Positions 50,494 to 59,108 of a DNA stretch of 64,000 bases are shown piece after piece. Origin of the DNA: Rhodospirillum sp. (GTDB lineage Bacteria; Pseudomonadota; Alphaproteobacteria; Rhodospirillales; Rhodospirillaceae); NCBI GenBank assembly GCA_021741145.1, contig JAIOYK010000011.1:1-64000 (forward strand). The letters run 5' to 3'. The stretch's first letter is position 1. Every line of letters starts with the position of its first letter. Below the pieces are notes generated by a model that made no database searches, had not been told where the DNA came from, and worked only from the letters and a program-made list of their open reading frames with translations. The position numbers and the translations under genes were made by a program.

Positions 50494-51261
50494 ATGCTGC
50501 TGGCTATTGACGCGGGGAACACGAACACGGTCTTTGCCGTCTATGATGGGGACAAACGCCGTGGCGAGTGGCGCGCATCCACCAATCAGAACCGTACCGC
50601 CGACGAAATGGGGGTTTGGCTGCTGCAGTTGATGGCCCTAGCCGGGATCGACCCCAAGGCCATTGATGCTTGTATTATCGCCTCCGTAGTTCCGGCCGCG
50701 GTTTTTAATCTAAGATTGCTTTGCCATAATTACTTCCATTGTCCCCCGATGGTGGTTGGCGAAACGGACGTGAAGCTGGGTATTGGTGTCCTGTTGGACC
50801 ACCCGGAGGAAGTGGGCGCGGACCGTCTGGTTAACGCCGTCGCCGCCCATGAAACCTACGGTGGGCCGCTGATTGTCATCGACTTTGGCACGGCGACCAC
50901 CTTCGATGTGGTCGATGCCGAGGGCAACTATTGCGGTGGCGCCATCGCTCCGGGGGTGAACCTGTCCCTGGAAGCCCTGCATATGGCCTCGGCCAAATTA
51001 CCCCGGGTCGCCATTGGACGGCCCCGCACGGTGATCGGAAAATCGACCATACCGGCGATGCGGTCCGGCATCTATTTGGGCTATGTTGGCTTGATAGAGG
51101 GCCTCACCCGCCGCATATCGGAAGAGTTCGGTGCGCCCATGCGGGTGGTGGCGACGGGTGGGCTCGCGCCATTGTTCGCCGAGGCCACCGATGTGATCGA
51201 GCATATTGATCCCGACCTGACCCTGCGCGGCTTGTTGATCATCTACCGCCGCAATACTTGA
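50494..51261 (+). CDS. coaX: Type III pantothenate kinase
   Basis: 255 aa from [19 protein letters not shown], the ATP-site phosphate loop. [33 protein letters not shown] is the second ASKHA signature. It makes 4'-phosphopantothenate, the first step of coenzyme A synthesis. The upstream TTG start of the track adds 27 residues before the conserved first strand and is less likely. Confidence 0.95.
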   Translation: MLLAIDAGNTNTVFAVYDGDKRRGEWRASTNQNRTADEMGVWLLQLMALAGIDPKAIDACIIASVVPAAVFNLRLLCHNYFHCPPMVVGETDVKLGIGVLLDHPEEVGADRLVNAVAAHETYGGPLIVIDFGTATTFDVVDAEGNYCGGAIAPGVNLSLEALHMASAKLPRVAIGRPRTVIGKSTIPAMRSGIYLGYVGLIEGLTRRISEEFGAPMRVVATGGLAPLFAEATDVIEHIDPDLTLRGLLIIYRRNT

Positions 51262-51336
51262 CGATGTCTCGGAATCTCCCAAGCCGAGTCCGCCGTTTCC
51301 TAACCAACCCCTTGTTCGACGGGATCAATCCGCCCC

Positions 51337-53022
51337 ATGGCCGATACCAAGAAACCGGTTCCCCCACACTTCCACAAGGAAGGCCTGTATTTCGTTCCCC
51401 TGGGGGGCGCCGGGGAGATCGGCATGAACCTCAACCTCTACCGCTATGAGGGTAAGTGGTTGATGGTCGATCTGGGGATCACCTTCGGCAATGACACCAC
51501 GCCCGGCGTGGATGTGATCCTGCCAGATCCTTCTTTCATCGAAGAGTTGAAGGCCGAGTTGGTGGGATTGGTCATCACCCACGCCCACGAGGACCACCTG
51601 GGCGCCGTGCCCTACCTGTGGCCCTATCTGGAATGCCCCGTCTACGCCACGCCCTTCTCGGCGGAGTTCCTGCGCCACAAGCTGCGAGAGGATGACTTGG
51701 TGGATGAGGTCCCTTTGACGGAGATTCCCCTGGGCGGGCGGTTCTCCGTTGGACCTTTCGACCTGGAGTTCATCTCCACCACCCATTCCATCCCCGAGCC
51801 CAACCACCTGGCCATCCGCACAAAAGCCGGTGTGATCCTGCATACCGCGGATTGGAAGCTGGACCCCGAACCCCTGGTGGGTCAGCCAGCGGATCTGGAA
51901 GCGCTCAAGCGCTTGGGCGACGAGGGTGTGCTGGCCATGGTTGGCGACAGCACCAACATTTTTTCCGACAGACATTCCGGATCGGAAGGCGACGTTCGAC
52001 GCTCCATGATCGAGTTGTTCGGTCAGTTCAAGACAGGCCGCATCGCCGTGGCCTGCTTCGCGTCGAACATCGCGCGCATGGAGAGCATCGCCGTCGCCGC
52101 GCAGGCCAACGGCCGGGAGGTGGCGCTGGTGGGCCGCTCCCTCTGGCGCATGCATGATACGGCGAAGGCCTGCGGCTACCTGAAGGACGCGCCGAAGTTC
52201 CTGAGCGACGAGGAAGGGGCCTACCTGCCCCGGGACAAGGTCCTGTTCATCTGCACCGGATCCCAGGGGGAGCCCCGCGCCGCCCTGAAGCGCATCGCCG
52301 GGGACAGCCACCCTCATGTATCCCTGAGCAAGGGCGACGTGGTGATCTTCTCCAGCCGGATTATCCCGGGCAACGAGCGGTCGATCCTGCAGCTTCAGAA
52401 TCAGATCGCCGCCCTCGGGGCGAAGATGATCACCAACCGCGATGCCCTCGTCCATGTTTCCGGTCATCCGGGGGCGGACGAGGTCCGTACCCTCTATAAA
52501 TTGACCCGGCCTCGGATTTCCTTGCCCGTGCACGGGGAATACATGCACCTGGAGGAACACTCCACCGTGGCCCGGGAAATGGGGGTCGAGCATGTGGTCA
52601 CCATCACCAATGGCCATGTTGTCCGTCTCGACGGTGCCGAGCCCGAGGTGGTGGGCGAGGTTCCCACGGGCCGCTTGGCCCTGGACGGAGATCGCTTGAT
52701 CCCCCTGGAGAGTGAAGTTGTCCGCGACCGGAAGCGCATTGGCTTCAATGGCGCCGTGGTCGTCTCCCTGGCCCTGGACGGCAAGGGGCGCCTGATGGGC
52801 GAGCCGCGCATCACCGCCCGGGGTCTGCTTGACGTGGAGGATGACGCCGACGACATCGATGACCTTCTGGATCTGGTGACCAAGGCGGTCAACGGCATGC
52901 GCCCCGCGGACCGGCGGGACGATTACCCGGTGGAGGAAACGGTGCGCGTTGCCGTGCGCCGGTCCTTCCGTCAAAGTCAGAACCGACGGCCCGTGACGGA
53001 CATTCACGTTTTGCGTGTTTGA
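51337..53022 (+). CDS. rnj: Ribonuclease J
   Basis: 561 aa metallo-beta-lactamase/beta-CASP nuclease. The zinc motif is THAHEDHLGAVPYLWP, with further His in STTHSIPEPNHLAI and HTADWKLDPEPL. The beta-CASP GDSTN region and the C-terminal VHGEYMHLEEHSTVARE motif (RNase J tail) are present. It degrades and matures RNA, with 5' exonuclease and endonuclease activity in this family. Confidence 0.95.
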   Translation: MADTKKPVPPHFHKEGLYFVPLGGAGEIGMNLNLYRYEGKWLMVDLGITFGNDTTPGVDVILPDPSFIEELKAELVGLVITHAHEDHLGAVPYLWPYLECPVYATPFSAEFLRHKLREDDLVDEVPLTEIPLGGRFSVGPFDLEFISTTHSIPEPNHLAIRTKAGVILHTADWKLDPEPLVGQPADLEALKRLGDEGVLAMVGDSTNIFSDRHSGSEGDVRRSMIELFGQFKTGRIAVACFASNIARMESIAVAAQANGREVALVGRSLWRMHDTAKACGYLKDAPKFLSDEEGAYLPRDKVLFICTGSQGEPRAALKRIAGDSHPHVSLSKGDVVIFSSRIIPGNERSILQLQNQIAALGAKMITNRDALVHVSGHPGADEVRTLYKLTRPRISLPVHGEYMHLEEHSTVAREMGVEHVVTITNGHVVRLDGAEPEVVGEVPTGRLALDGDRLIPLESEVVRDRKRIGFNGAVVVSLALDGKGRLMGEPRITARGLLDVEDDADDIDDLLDLVTKAVNGMRPADRRDDYPVEETVRVAVRRSFRQSQNRRPVTDIHVLRV

Positions 53023-53095
53023 TCCGCCGTGATGGGATTTATAATTCCCCGTAAATGTGCCCCCTTATCGCGGACTTGGAAGAGAGAGAAACACC

Positions 53096-53500
53096 ATGAT
53101 TGGACGTCTGAACCACGTCGCCATCGCCGTCCCCGACCTGGAGGCCGCCGCCGCGGGGTATCGGGGCACTCTGGGCGCCAAGGTCTCCGACCCCGTGCCC
53201 CAGCCCGCCCATGGCGTGACCGTGGTGTTTGTCGAACTGCCGAATTCCAAGATCGAATTGCTCCATCCCTTGGGCGAGACCTCCCCTATCCGGGCCTTTC
53301 TTGACAAGAACCCCTCCGGGGGCATCCATCATATTTGCTATGAGGTCGAGGACATCATCGCCGCCCGCGACAAGCTGAAGGCCGAGGGAAAGCGGGTGTT
53401 GGGCGACGGTGAGCCCAAGAATGGGGCGCACAACAAACCCGTCTTGTTCCTGCATCCCAAGGATTTTTATGGCACCCTCGTGGAGTTGGAGCAGGCGTAA
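53096..53500 (+). CDS. mce: Methylmalonyl-CoA epimerase
   Basis: 134 aa of the glyoxalase/VOC fold, from ATG with an AGAGAGAAACACC leader. LNHVAIAVPDLEAAAAGYRGTLGAKVSDPVPQPAHGVTVVFVELPNSKIELLHP and GGIHHICYEVEDI hold the metal ligands. It interconverts (S)- and (R)-methylmalonyl-CoA in propionyl-CoA breakdown. Confidence 0.94.
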   Translation: MIGRLNHVAIAVPDLEAAAAGYRGTLGAKVSDPVPQPAHGVTVVFVELPNSKIELLHPLGETSPIRAFLDKNPSGGIHHICYEVEDIIAARDKLKAEGKRVLGDGEPKNGAHNKPVLFLHPKDFYGTLVELEQA

Positions 53501-53543
53501 GACTGGGCTCCTGCGCTCAACCAGAGGGGGACAGTGCACAACT

Positions 53544-53629
53544 GTGTGGGCTCCCGCCCACACCCGGCTGGGGAGTTTTACTCCCCAGACCCCACTGACT
53601 TCGTCATCCCCGTGAAAACGGGGATGACG
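53544..53629. repeat. Cluster of three palindromic units (REP-like)
   Basis: Three adjacent hairpins: GTGTGGGC-TCCC-GCCCACAC (53544-53563), CTGGGGAGT-TTT-ACTCCCCAG (about 53568-53588) and CGTCATCCCCG-TGAAAA-CGGGGATGACG (53602-53629). The last is identical in its core to a unit near 6653. They separate mce from tag and may stabilise the upstream mRNA end. Confidence 0.82.
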
Positions 53630-53701
53630 GATAAAAATACCGTGGGGTTTGGGGGGTAAAGGGGGCGAAAGTCCCTTATTTTGGTGAAGGAGGATCGCTC
53701 C

Positions 53702-54247
53702 ATGTCCTGGTACTGCGACGTGGCGCCGGGGCATCCGGAACATGGCCCCTACCACGATACTGAATATGGCTTTCCCACCCGGGACGAGACGGTGCTGTTC
53801 GAGCGCCTCTGCCTGGAAGTTTTTCAGGCTGGCCTATCTTGGCTTCTGATTCTCAAGCGCCGCCCTGGTCTGAACGCGGCCTTCGATGGTTTTAACGTGG
53901 ACACCGTCGCGGCTTATGGGGAGGCGGATATAACCCGTTTGCTGGGAGATGCCCGGATCATCCGCAACCGGTTGAAGGTCAACGCCATCATCCATAACGC
54001 CCAGGTCCTCCAGGGCCTGCGTGCAAGCCATGGCGGTTTCGCCCATTGGATTGACGTCCATGCTCCCCGGGACTTGGAGGATTGGGTAAAACTGTTTCGG
54101 AAAACCTTCCGTTTTACCGGCAAGGAAGTGGTCAACGAATTCCTGATGAGCACCGGAACTCTGCCGGGCGCCCACCGCGCCGACTGTCCGGTCATGGTCC
54201 GCATCGCCGCGGTCCGGGCCGACGCGTCTTCCTCCATCCCCTCGTGA
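53702..54247 (+). CDS. tag: DNA-3-methyladenine glycosylase I
   Basis: 181 aa from ATG behind GAAGGAGG. The Tag signature WYCDVAPGHPEHGPYHDTEYGFPTRDETVLFERLCLEVFQAGLSW includes the base-binding Glu and Trp. Cys and His near the N-terminus, with PGAHRADCPV at the C-terminus, form the Tag zinc site. It excises 3-methyladenine. It leads a tightly overlapping group with the tsa genes. Confidence 0.93.
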   Translation: MSWYCDVAPGHPEHGPYHDTEYGFPTRDETVLFERLCLEVFQAGLSWLLILKRRPGLNAAFDGFNVDTVAAYGEADITRLLGDARIIRNRLKVNAIIHNAQVLQGLRASHGGFAHWIDVHAPRDLEDWVKLFRKTFRFTGKEVVNEFLMSTGTLPGAHRADCPVMVRIAAVRADASSSIPS

Positions 54248-54252
54248 TCCTG

Positions 54253-54750
54253 ATGACTGTCCGTTCCCCCGTGACCCTGACCCGATCCACGTTCACCGCC
54301 ATGGATCTTTTGGCCGAGGCTCTCGTCACCCGGCTGGAGCCGGGCGACGTGGTTCTCCTGGAGGGTCCCGTTGGCATGGGGAAAACCTATTTCGTGAAGG
54401 CCGCGGCGCGGGCGCTCGGTTCCGAGGATGGGGTCACCAGTCCCACCTATGCCTTGGCCCAGGTCTATCAGGGTCGGGATGTGAATATTCTCCACGTGGA
54501 TGCCTATCGCCTCTCGGGAATGCGGGAGTATCTGGATATGGGCATGGAGGCCTATTTCGAGGATGGGATTGTTTTGGTGGAATGGGGGGATACCATCCGG
54601 GGCGCCCATGAAGATCCCCTGACCCTGCGCATCGCCCAGGCGTCCACCGGGTCCGAAGCCCGGACCGTGACCCTGGAATGGGAAACCGGACCCTGGGATG
54701 ACAAGATCACCGCGCTTCTGGCCGACCTCGGAGAGGGGCCCGCGCCATGA
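54253..54750 (+). CDS. tsaE: tRNA t6A biosynthesis ATPase TsaE
   Basis: 165 aa from ATG; a GTG at 54244 overlaps the tag stop (GTGA) and is an alternative. The P-loop GPVGMGKTYFVKAAARALG, the TSPTYALAQVYQGR switch and LHVDAYRLSG plus EWGD complete the family set. It energises the TsaB-TsaD complex. Confidence 0.93.
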   Translation: MTVRSPVTLTRSTFTAMDLLAEALVTRLEPGDVVLLEGPVGMGKTYFVKAAARALGSEDGVTSPTYALAQVYQGRDVNILHVDAYRLSGMREYLDMGMEAYFEDGIVLVEWGDTIRGAHEDPLTLRIAQASTGSEARTVTLEWETGPWDDKITALLADLGEGPAP

Positions 54751-55424
54751 CCCTGGCCCTGTGCATCGACACCAGCGACGGCCACTCCCATGTGGTTCTT
54801 GGGGACGAGGGCGGAGTCCGTGCCACCCAGGATCGGGGGCGGGACATGGACACCGCGGTCTTCTTGCCCCAGGCGGTTCGGGATGTGCTGACCGAAGCCG
54901 AACGGGACCTGGCGGACATTGATCTGATCGCGGTGAACATCGGCCCGGGTGGCCTGAGCGCCACCCGTTGCGGGGTCTCCTTCGCCAATGCCCTGTCCTT
55001 CGCCCTGGGGCGGCCCATCCTTGGGGTCGACCATCTGACCCTTCTGGGGCGCCGGGCCCAGGCCGTGACGTCAGGAGCGGTGGTCTGTCTGAAGCGAGCG
55101 GCCAACGCCCACGCCTATGTGGGTCTTTACGACGGCCGGTCCCTGTCCCATCTGGTCTTTGGTCCGGCCCGCGCCGCGGTCAGCCATGTTCTGGACAAGG
55201 CCGGGGAGGGGGCGATCTTGTCCGGGGATGTTCAGGCGTTGAAGGACCCGGCGCTGACGGCCCGGGCTCCGACACTGGGGGAGGGGGAGAGTGCCCTCGC
55301 GCCGCGTCTGCTCCAACTCGCCCTGGAGGGCCAGGACAGGGCGGGACGGGAGCCGGTCGAACCCTTGAATGAATTGGATGCCCGCTTCACGCGCCTCGAA
55401 CAAGCGAAGTGTAACCAGAGATGA
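54747..55424 (+). CDS. tsaB: tRNA t6A biosynthesis scaffold TsaB
   Basis: 225 aa, inactive ASKHA paralogue of TsaD. It starts MTLALCIDTSDGHSHVVL. IAVNIGPGGLSATRCGVSFANALSFALGRPILGV corresponds to the usual GPGSFTGLR motif, although the core reads GPGGLSATRC here. It dimerises with TsaD. It overlaps tsaE and the next gene by four bases each. Confidence 0.9.
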   Translation: MTLALCIDTSDGHSHVVLGDEGGVRATQDRGRDMDTAVFLPQAVRDVLTEAERDLADIDLIAVNIGPGGLSATRCGVSFANALSFALGRPILGVDHLTLLGRRAQAVTSGAVVCLKRAANAHAYVGLYDGRSLSHLVFGPARAAVSHVLDKAGEGAILSGDVQALKDPALTARAPTLGEGESALAPRLLQLALEGQDRAGREPVEPLNELDARFTRLEQAKCNQR

Positions 55425-56038
55425 CAGCCATGGCTGATAGCGTAAAAAGACCCCGGATCGAAAATGTCGTCGCCTGCTTAAGGGAAGGGGGGGTGGTGTT
55501 GGTACCCACGGATACGGTCTATGGCCTAGCCGTGTCGCCGGACCACCCGGATGCGGTGGAACGCCTGTTCGCCTTGAAGCGTCGCCCCTTCCACCGAAAC
55601 CTTCCGGTAATGGTAGCCGATTTAGACGCGCTCGCGCCCCTGGGGTTGGAGCGCACGGCGGCCATGGATCGTCTGGCGGCCTCTCCCTTCGTTCCGGGGG
55701 CCCTGACCTTGGCGGTGGGTTTTTCCGGCGCCCCCCGCCCAGCTTGGTTGATGGGGCGGGACGAAGTGGCCTTCCGTATCCCGAACCACCCCTTCCTTCT
55801 GGACCTATTGCGGGTGATGGGACCGCTCCTTGTAACCAGCGCCAACGGTCATGGACTGGTGACCCCCGAACGGGTGGATAACATTCTGCCCCAGTTGTCC
55901 GGCGCGCCGGATCTGGTGATTGATGGTGGCAAGCTGAGCGGAGATCCCTCGACCCTAGTGAATTGCCGGGTGGATCCACCCCGGGTGGAACGGGAAGGCG
56001 TGATCCCCGAAAAGACGATCCGGGAACTTTTGGCATGA
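55421..56038 (+). CDS. tsaC: L-threonylcarbamoyladenylate synthase (YrdC/TsaC)
   Basis: 205 aa of the YrdC/Sua5 fold, without the Sua5 extension. VLVPTDTVYGLAVSP, LKRRPFHRNLPVMV and LLVTSANGHG are the nucleotide/threonine site motifs. It makes threonylcarbamoyl-AMP, the substrate used by TsaD. It overlaps both neighbours by four bases. Confidence 0.93.
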   Translation: MTAMADSVKRPRIENVVACLREGGVVLVPTDTVYGLAVSPDHPDAVERLFALKRRPFHRNLPVMVADLDALAPLGLERTAAMDRLAASPFVPGALTLAVGFSGAPRPAWLMGRDEVAFRIPNHPFLLDLLRVMGPLLVTSANGHGLVTPERVDNILPQLSGAPDLVIDGGKLSGDPSTLVNCRVDPPRVEREGVIPEKTIRELLA

Positions 56039-57078
56039 CCGCCTTCGCTCAACACTTGGTTGATAGACACCTGGGCGGGGGATCCGATGGTGGCGTGATC
56101 CTGGGGGTGGAATCCTCCTGTGACGATACCGCCGTGGCCCTTGTGACCGCCAAGGGGGAGGTCTTGGCCTCCCGCAAGGCGACACAGGAGGACATTCACG
56201 CGGAATTTGGCGGCGTCTATCCGGAGTTCGCCAGCCGCGCCCATGTGAAATCCATCATCCCCGCGGTCGAGGGGACCTTCAAGGATGCCGGGATTTCACC
56301 CCGGGACCTGCGGGCCATCGGTGTAACCCGGGGACCGGGGCTGGTTGGCTCTCTGTTGGTGGGAATCAACACCGCCGCGGGACTGGGATTGGTCTGGGAT
56401 AAACCGGTGATCGGCGTCAACCATTTGCGCGGCCATTTACGCAGCGCCGATCTGGAAGAGGCGCGGATCACCTATCCGGCCCTGATCTTCCTGGTTTCCG
56501 GCGGCCATACGGTGTTGGCCCATATGCGGTCCCCCACGGATATCCGGATCGTGGGGACGACCCGGGACGATTCCGTCGGCGAGGCCTACGACAAGGTGGC
56601 CCGTATGCTTGGCCTCGGCTATCCAGGCGGACCGGAGATCGACCGACGCGCCAAGGAAGGGACTCCCACTCTGCGCTTTCCCCGTCCCCTGATCCGGGAG
56701 GGGCTGGAGTTCTCCTGGTCGGGGCTGAAGGCCGCCGTGGGGCGCCACGTGGACCAGAATGGCCCGGAACCGGTGAATGATCTCGCCGCGTCCTTTGTCC
56801 GGGCGGTGCTGGATGTGGTGGAAGCGAAATGCCGCAAGGCCCTCGAGGAGTACCCCGTCACCTGTTTGGCGGTGGTGGGCGGCGTGGCGGCAAGTCCGCA
56901 GATCCGGGACTCCCTGGGAAGCCTTTGCGCCGAGAAGGGCGTGGTGCTTTGTTTGCCACCCCTGAAGTGGTCAACGGACAACGCCGCGATGATCGCCCTG
57001 GCCGCCTGGGACTACTTAGCGCATGGCATCCTGCCGCCCCTGGTCGCCCAGGCGCGGTTGTCCATCGAGGTGTTCTGA
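56035..57078 (+). CDS. tsaD: tRNA N6-adenosine threonylcarbamoyltransferase TsaD
   Basis: 347 aa from MTAFAQHLVDRHLGGGSDGGVILGVESSCDDTAVALV. Metal-binding His pair in VNHLRGHL, phosphate-loop SGGHTVLAHM, and KWSTDNAAMIALAAWDYL near the end identify TsaD/Kae1. It transfers the threonylcarbamoyl group to A37. The 3' end overlaps a minus-strand gene by about 60 bases. Confidence 0.96.
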   Translation: MTAFAQHLVDRHLGGGSDGGVILGVESSCDDTAVALVTAKGEVLASRKATQEDIHAEFGGVYPEFASRAHVKSIIPAVEGTFKDAGISPRDLRAIGVTRGPGLVGSLLVGINTAAGLGLVWDKPVIGVNHLRGHLRSADLEEARITYPALIFLVSGGHTVLAHMRSPTDIRIVGTTRDDSVGEAYDKVARMLGLGYPGGPEIDRRAKEGTPTLRFPRPLIREGLEFSWSGLKAAVGRHVDQNGPEPVNDLAASFVRAVLDVVEAKCRKALEEYPVTCLAVVGGVAASPQIRDSLGSLCAEKGVVLCLPPLKWSTDNAAMIALAAWDYLAHGILPPLVAQARLSIEVF

Positions 57079-57450
57079 CATTGGCGTCACACAATCCGGC
57101 GTGGACTGTCGCGGAGGGTCGGATATGGGACAAATGCCTTGGGTGTCCTGTTCCGTGCACATGTTGTTTAGATGGGTCGCCCATTCGGTCAAGCCGAAGA
57201 GCTCCCTGTCTTCCGGTCTCCGTCCAGGGCGCGTGATCCGCTTCGTTGTATTCAGGAACTCTTTGATTTCCACTTGGCAGGACAGACAAGGGGTGCCGAC
57301 CAGCTGTTCCAGGTCTCGGGCAACGGCATGGGCTTTTTCTATTTCATGCCCAAAGTCAGACGCCGTTGGCGAATGGTCCGCGGTGGAACAGACTTCCACC
57401 ATGCGGGATAGTAGACATTGAACCGGACACGCTTGGGTTTTTATGCCCAT
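57016..57450 (-). CDS. Cys-rich soluble protein, unknown function
   Basis: 144 aa from ATG with a good GGGAGG ribosome site seven bases upstream. Cysteines occur as ACPVQC, VEVC, PCLSC, NNMC and GIC, eight or more in the first 110 residues. This suggests a metal or Fe-S site. The composition (few Pro/Gly/Arg runs, mixed helices such as DFGHEIEKAHAVARDLEQLV) is natural, unlike the opposite frame. The gene is convergent with tsaD and its last 60 or so bases are antisense to the tsaD end. A shorter in-frame product cannot be excluded. No family recognised. Confidence 0.6.
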   Translation of the reverse strand: MGIKTQACPVQCLLSRMVEVCSTADHSPTASDFGHEIEKAHAVARDLEQLVGTPCLSCQVEIKEFLNTTKRITRPGRRPEDRELFGLTEWATHLNNMCTEQDTQGICPISDPPRQSTPDCVTPMSEHLDGQPRLGDQGRQDAMR

Positions 57451-57749
57451 GACTTCGCCTCCCTTTTTGCCAGCAATTTATCCCTTTCTGGGAAGGGCTC
57501 TGGACCGTGCCAGGGATGGACGAAGGTGTACAGTCAATCCGTCCAATCCGGGCAGGACACCCTTCCCCGCTCGGCTCGCGAGGGACTTGATAACTGACTA
57601 ACACCCTTTCTTATTAACAGTTCCATGAAATTCGTCAATTTCTCCATTTTGTTAAAATTCTCTTAAATTACTTTATGTTAGATTGGCGCGTGTCGCGCAT
57701 TTGGCCGTAACCGAGCGGTAAATAAGTAGTCGATTGAAACGGCTGCACT
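57451..57749. other. AT-rich intergenic region
   Basis: About 300 bases, notably AT-rich from 57600 to 57740 (for example TTTTGTTAAAATTCTCTTAAATTACTTTATG), in contrast to the GC-rich surroundings. It probably carries the promoter of the Cys-rich gene on the minus strand. No ORF was seen. Confidence 0.5.
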
Positions 57750-58127
57750 TTAAAGTTCCTGTGGATTGTCGATCGCCCGTTGACGGGCTTCCCTCTCGCG
57801 GTGGCGCAGCCACCGGCTACCCTGTCCTCGCAGTCTGGCGACCAGCCCGTCGAGCGCTTCGGCGATGGGACGTTCCCGGTGAGAAAGAAGGACATCGCAC
57901 TCGAGTCGTCTCAACAGGGCGGAGGTGATGGCGTCCGTCTGTTCGGCGAAAACAAATTGGCACGTCCCCAGCAGACGCAGATGGGCCTCCGTATCATTCG
58001 GGTCCATCTCCGGAGCTTGGATCAGATGAGAGCCTTCCTCGGAGATTTCATGTATCACCAGACGGGGTGCGGACAAAGGGGGGGCGTTCACATGGGCAAG
58101 GTCGGTGGTGGCGAAAGCAACACGCAT
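57750..58127 (-). CDS. NifX/NafY-like FeMo-cofactor-domain protein
   Basis: 125 aa from ATG with GGGAGGA upstream. MRVAFATTDLAHVNAPPLSAPRLVIHEISEEGSHLI matches the start of the Nitro_FeMo-Co (NifX/NifB C-terminal) fold, and LLGTCQFVFAEQTDAITSALLRRLECDVLLSHRERPIAEALDGLVARL matches its second half. The His of the usual VN.HFG motif is missing. Such domains bind Mo- or Fe-S-containing clusters. Together with molbindin and ModE genes upstream, a molybdenum-handling role is likely. The C-terminal 20 residues are Arg-rich. Confidence 0.65.
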   Translation of the reverse strand: MRVAFATTDLAHVNAPPLSAPRLVIHEISEEGSHLIQAPEMDPNDTEAHLRLLGTCQFVFAEQTDAITSALLRRLECDVLLSHRERPIAEALDGLVARLRGQGSRWLRHREREARQRAIDNPQEL

Positions 58128-58232
58128 GGGTGGGGTCCTCCCGAGGGCTAAAGGATGGCCGAGGGTTTGAGTCGGCGAAGGCGGAGGGCGGCCCCCGGGG
58201 GGAGGGAAACGACAGGGGTCGCCGGAATATCC

Positions 58233-58436
58233 CTATTTTCCGACCATCACATCCGAGGATTTGATGAGGACGGTGACCGAGTCTCCGACCTTCAGGTCCA
58301 GATCCTTCACCGCTTCGTCGGTGATGGAGGACGTAACGGTCTGTCCCCCAACATCGATTTTTACCGAGGCGTTCACCGGTCCTTCGATCACGGCTTTGAC
58401 GGTTCCGGTGAGTTGGTTGCGAGTGCTCAGCTTCAT
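58233..58436 (-). CDS. mop: Molbindin (single Mop domain)
   Basis: 67 aa consisting of one Mop domain: KLSTRNQLTGTVKAVIEGPVNASVKIDVGGQTVTSSITDEAVKDLDLKVGDSVTVLIKSSDVMVGK. The TRNQLTGTV and K-S-S-D-V-M segments are the molybdate-pocket signatures. Molbindins store or buffer molybdate. It sits between a ModE-type regulator and a NifX-like gene. Confidence 0.95.
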   Translation of the reverse strand: MKLSTRNQLTGTVKAVIEGPVNASVKIDVGGQTVTSSITDEAVKDLDLKVGDSVTVLIKSSDVMVGK

Positions 58437-58500
58437 AGTGATCGTCCCTTATTTTACGGTCCGCCACTTTCAACGGGACCGTCGCGACAGAGATAGTAGT

Positions 58501-58540
58501 CTTATGCGAATGCGGACTGCTGCAAAAATATGCATAACGA
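58501..58540. promoter_or_regulatory. Candidate ModE operator upstream of mop
   Basis: A loose inverted repeat CTTATGC...GCATAACG, with the half site TATGCATAACGA resembling half of a ModE box (TATATAACGAT), lies about 65-105 bases before mop, in the modE-mop gap. The match is partial. Confidence 0.3.
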
Positions 58541-58625
58541 ACCTCGCCGAAAATGCGAGGTCTGTCAATCGCTGTGTTGTGTTCAGGGATGCATAGGTGA
58601 GGGGTGGGTCCGACTCTTGGGAGGG

Positions 58626-59054
58626 TTACCCGGTGTCACCATCTTCTTCCGCGTCCTTTTCCTCGATGAAGCGGCATTCGGGGGCGTCCGGATCACCTTT
58701 GGGGGCGCTTTCGTTGGACAGGGATTGCAGCAGGGCGATTTCGTCTCCGGCGGCATTCAAGGTCTTGCGTTCCAGTTCCCGGTACGTTGTTAGGACGGTT
58801 TCGCCCATTTCAGTCAACCGTGCCCCCCCTCCCTTAGCTCCGCCGAAGGAGGTGGCGACCAGGGGGCTTTGGAAGGCTCGGTTCAATTCGTCGAGCATGG
58901 CCCAGGCCTTGCGGTAGGACAGGCCGTTGGTTCGCGCCGCCGCCGAAATGGAGCCCGTTTCCTTCAGGGTTTCCAATAAGTCGGCTTTCCCGGGGCCAAG
59001 AATGGCGAAACCGCAGAGCTTCAAACGCAGGCGCAAACGTCCATGCGACGGCAT
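58626..59054 (-). CDS. modE: ModE-family transcriptional regulator (DNA-binding domain only)
   Basis: 142 aa from the ATG at 59054; the track's TTG start adds 12 residues. LKLCGFAILGPGKADLLETLKETGSISAAARTNGLSYRKAWAMLDELNRAFQSPLVATSFGGAKGGGARLTEMGETVL is a ModE winged helix-turn-helix. It lacks the two C-terminal Mop (TOBE) domains of full ModE and ends in an acidic tail (PECRFIEEKDAEEDGDTG). The separate molbindin gene downstream may supply the missing molybdate-binding part in trans; that is inference. Confidence 0.88.
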   Translation of the reverse strand: MPSHGRLRLRLKLCGFAILGPGKADLLETLKETGSISAAARTNGLSYRKAWAMLDELNRAFQSPLVATSFGGAKGGGARLTEMGETVLTTYRELERKTLNAAGDEIALLQSLSNESAPKGDPDAPECRFIEEKDAEEDGDTG

Positions 59055-59108
59055 TGTCCCATTCCCTTTCTCAATTTCCGTTCCGTCCAACCCTCATTCC
59101 GGTGGGCA

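Noticed and set aside
57023-57421. 132-aa plus-strand ORF opposite the Cys-rich gene
   Set aside because: The minus-strand frame has a better ribosome site and more natural composition; only one can be the main coding frame.
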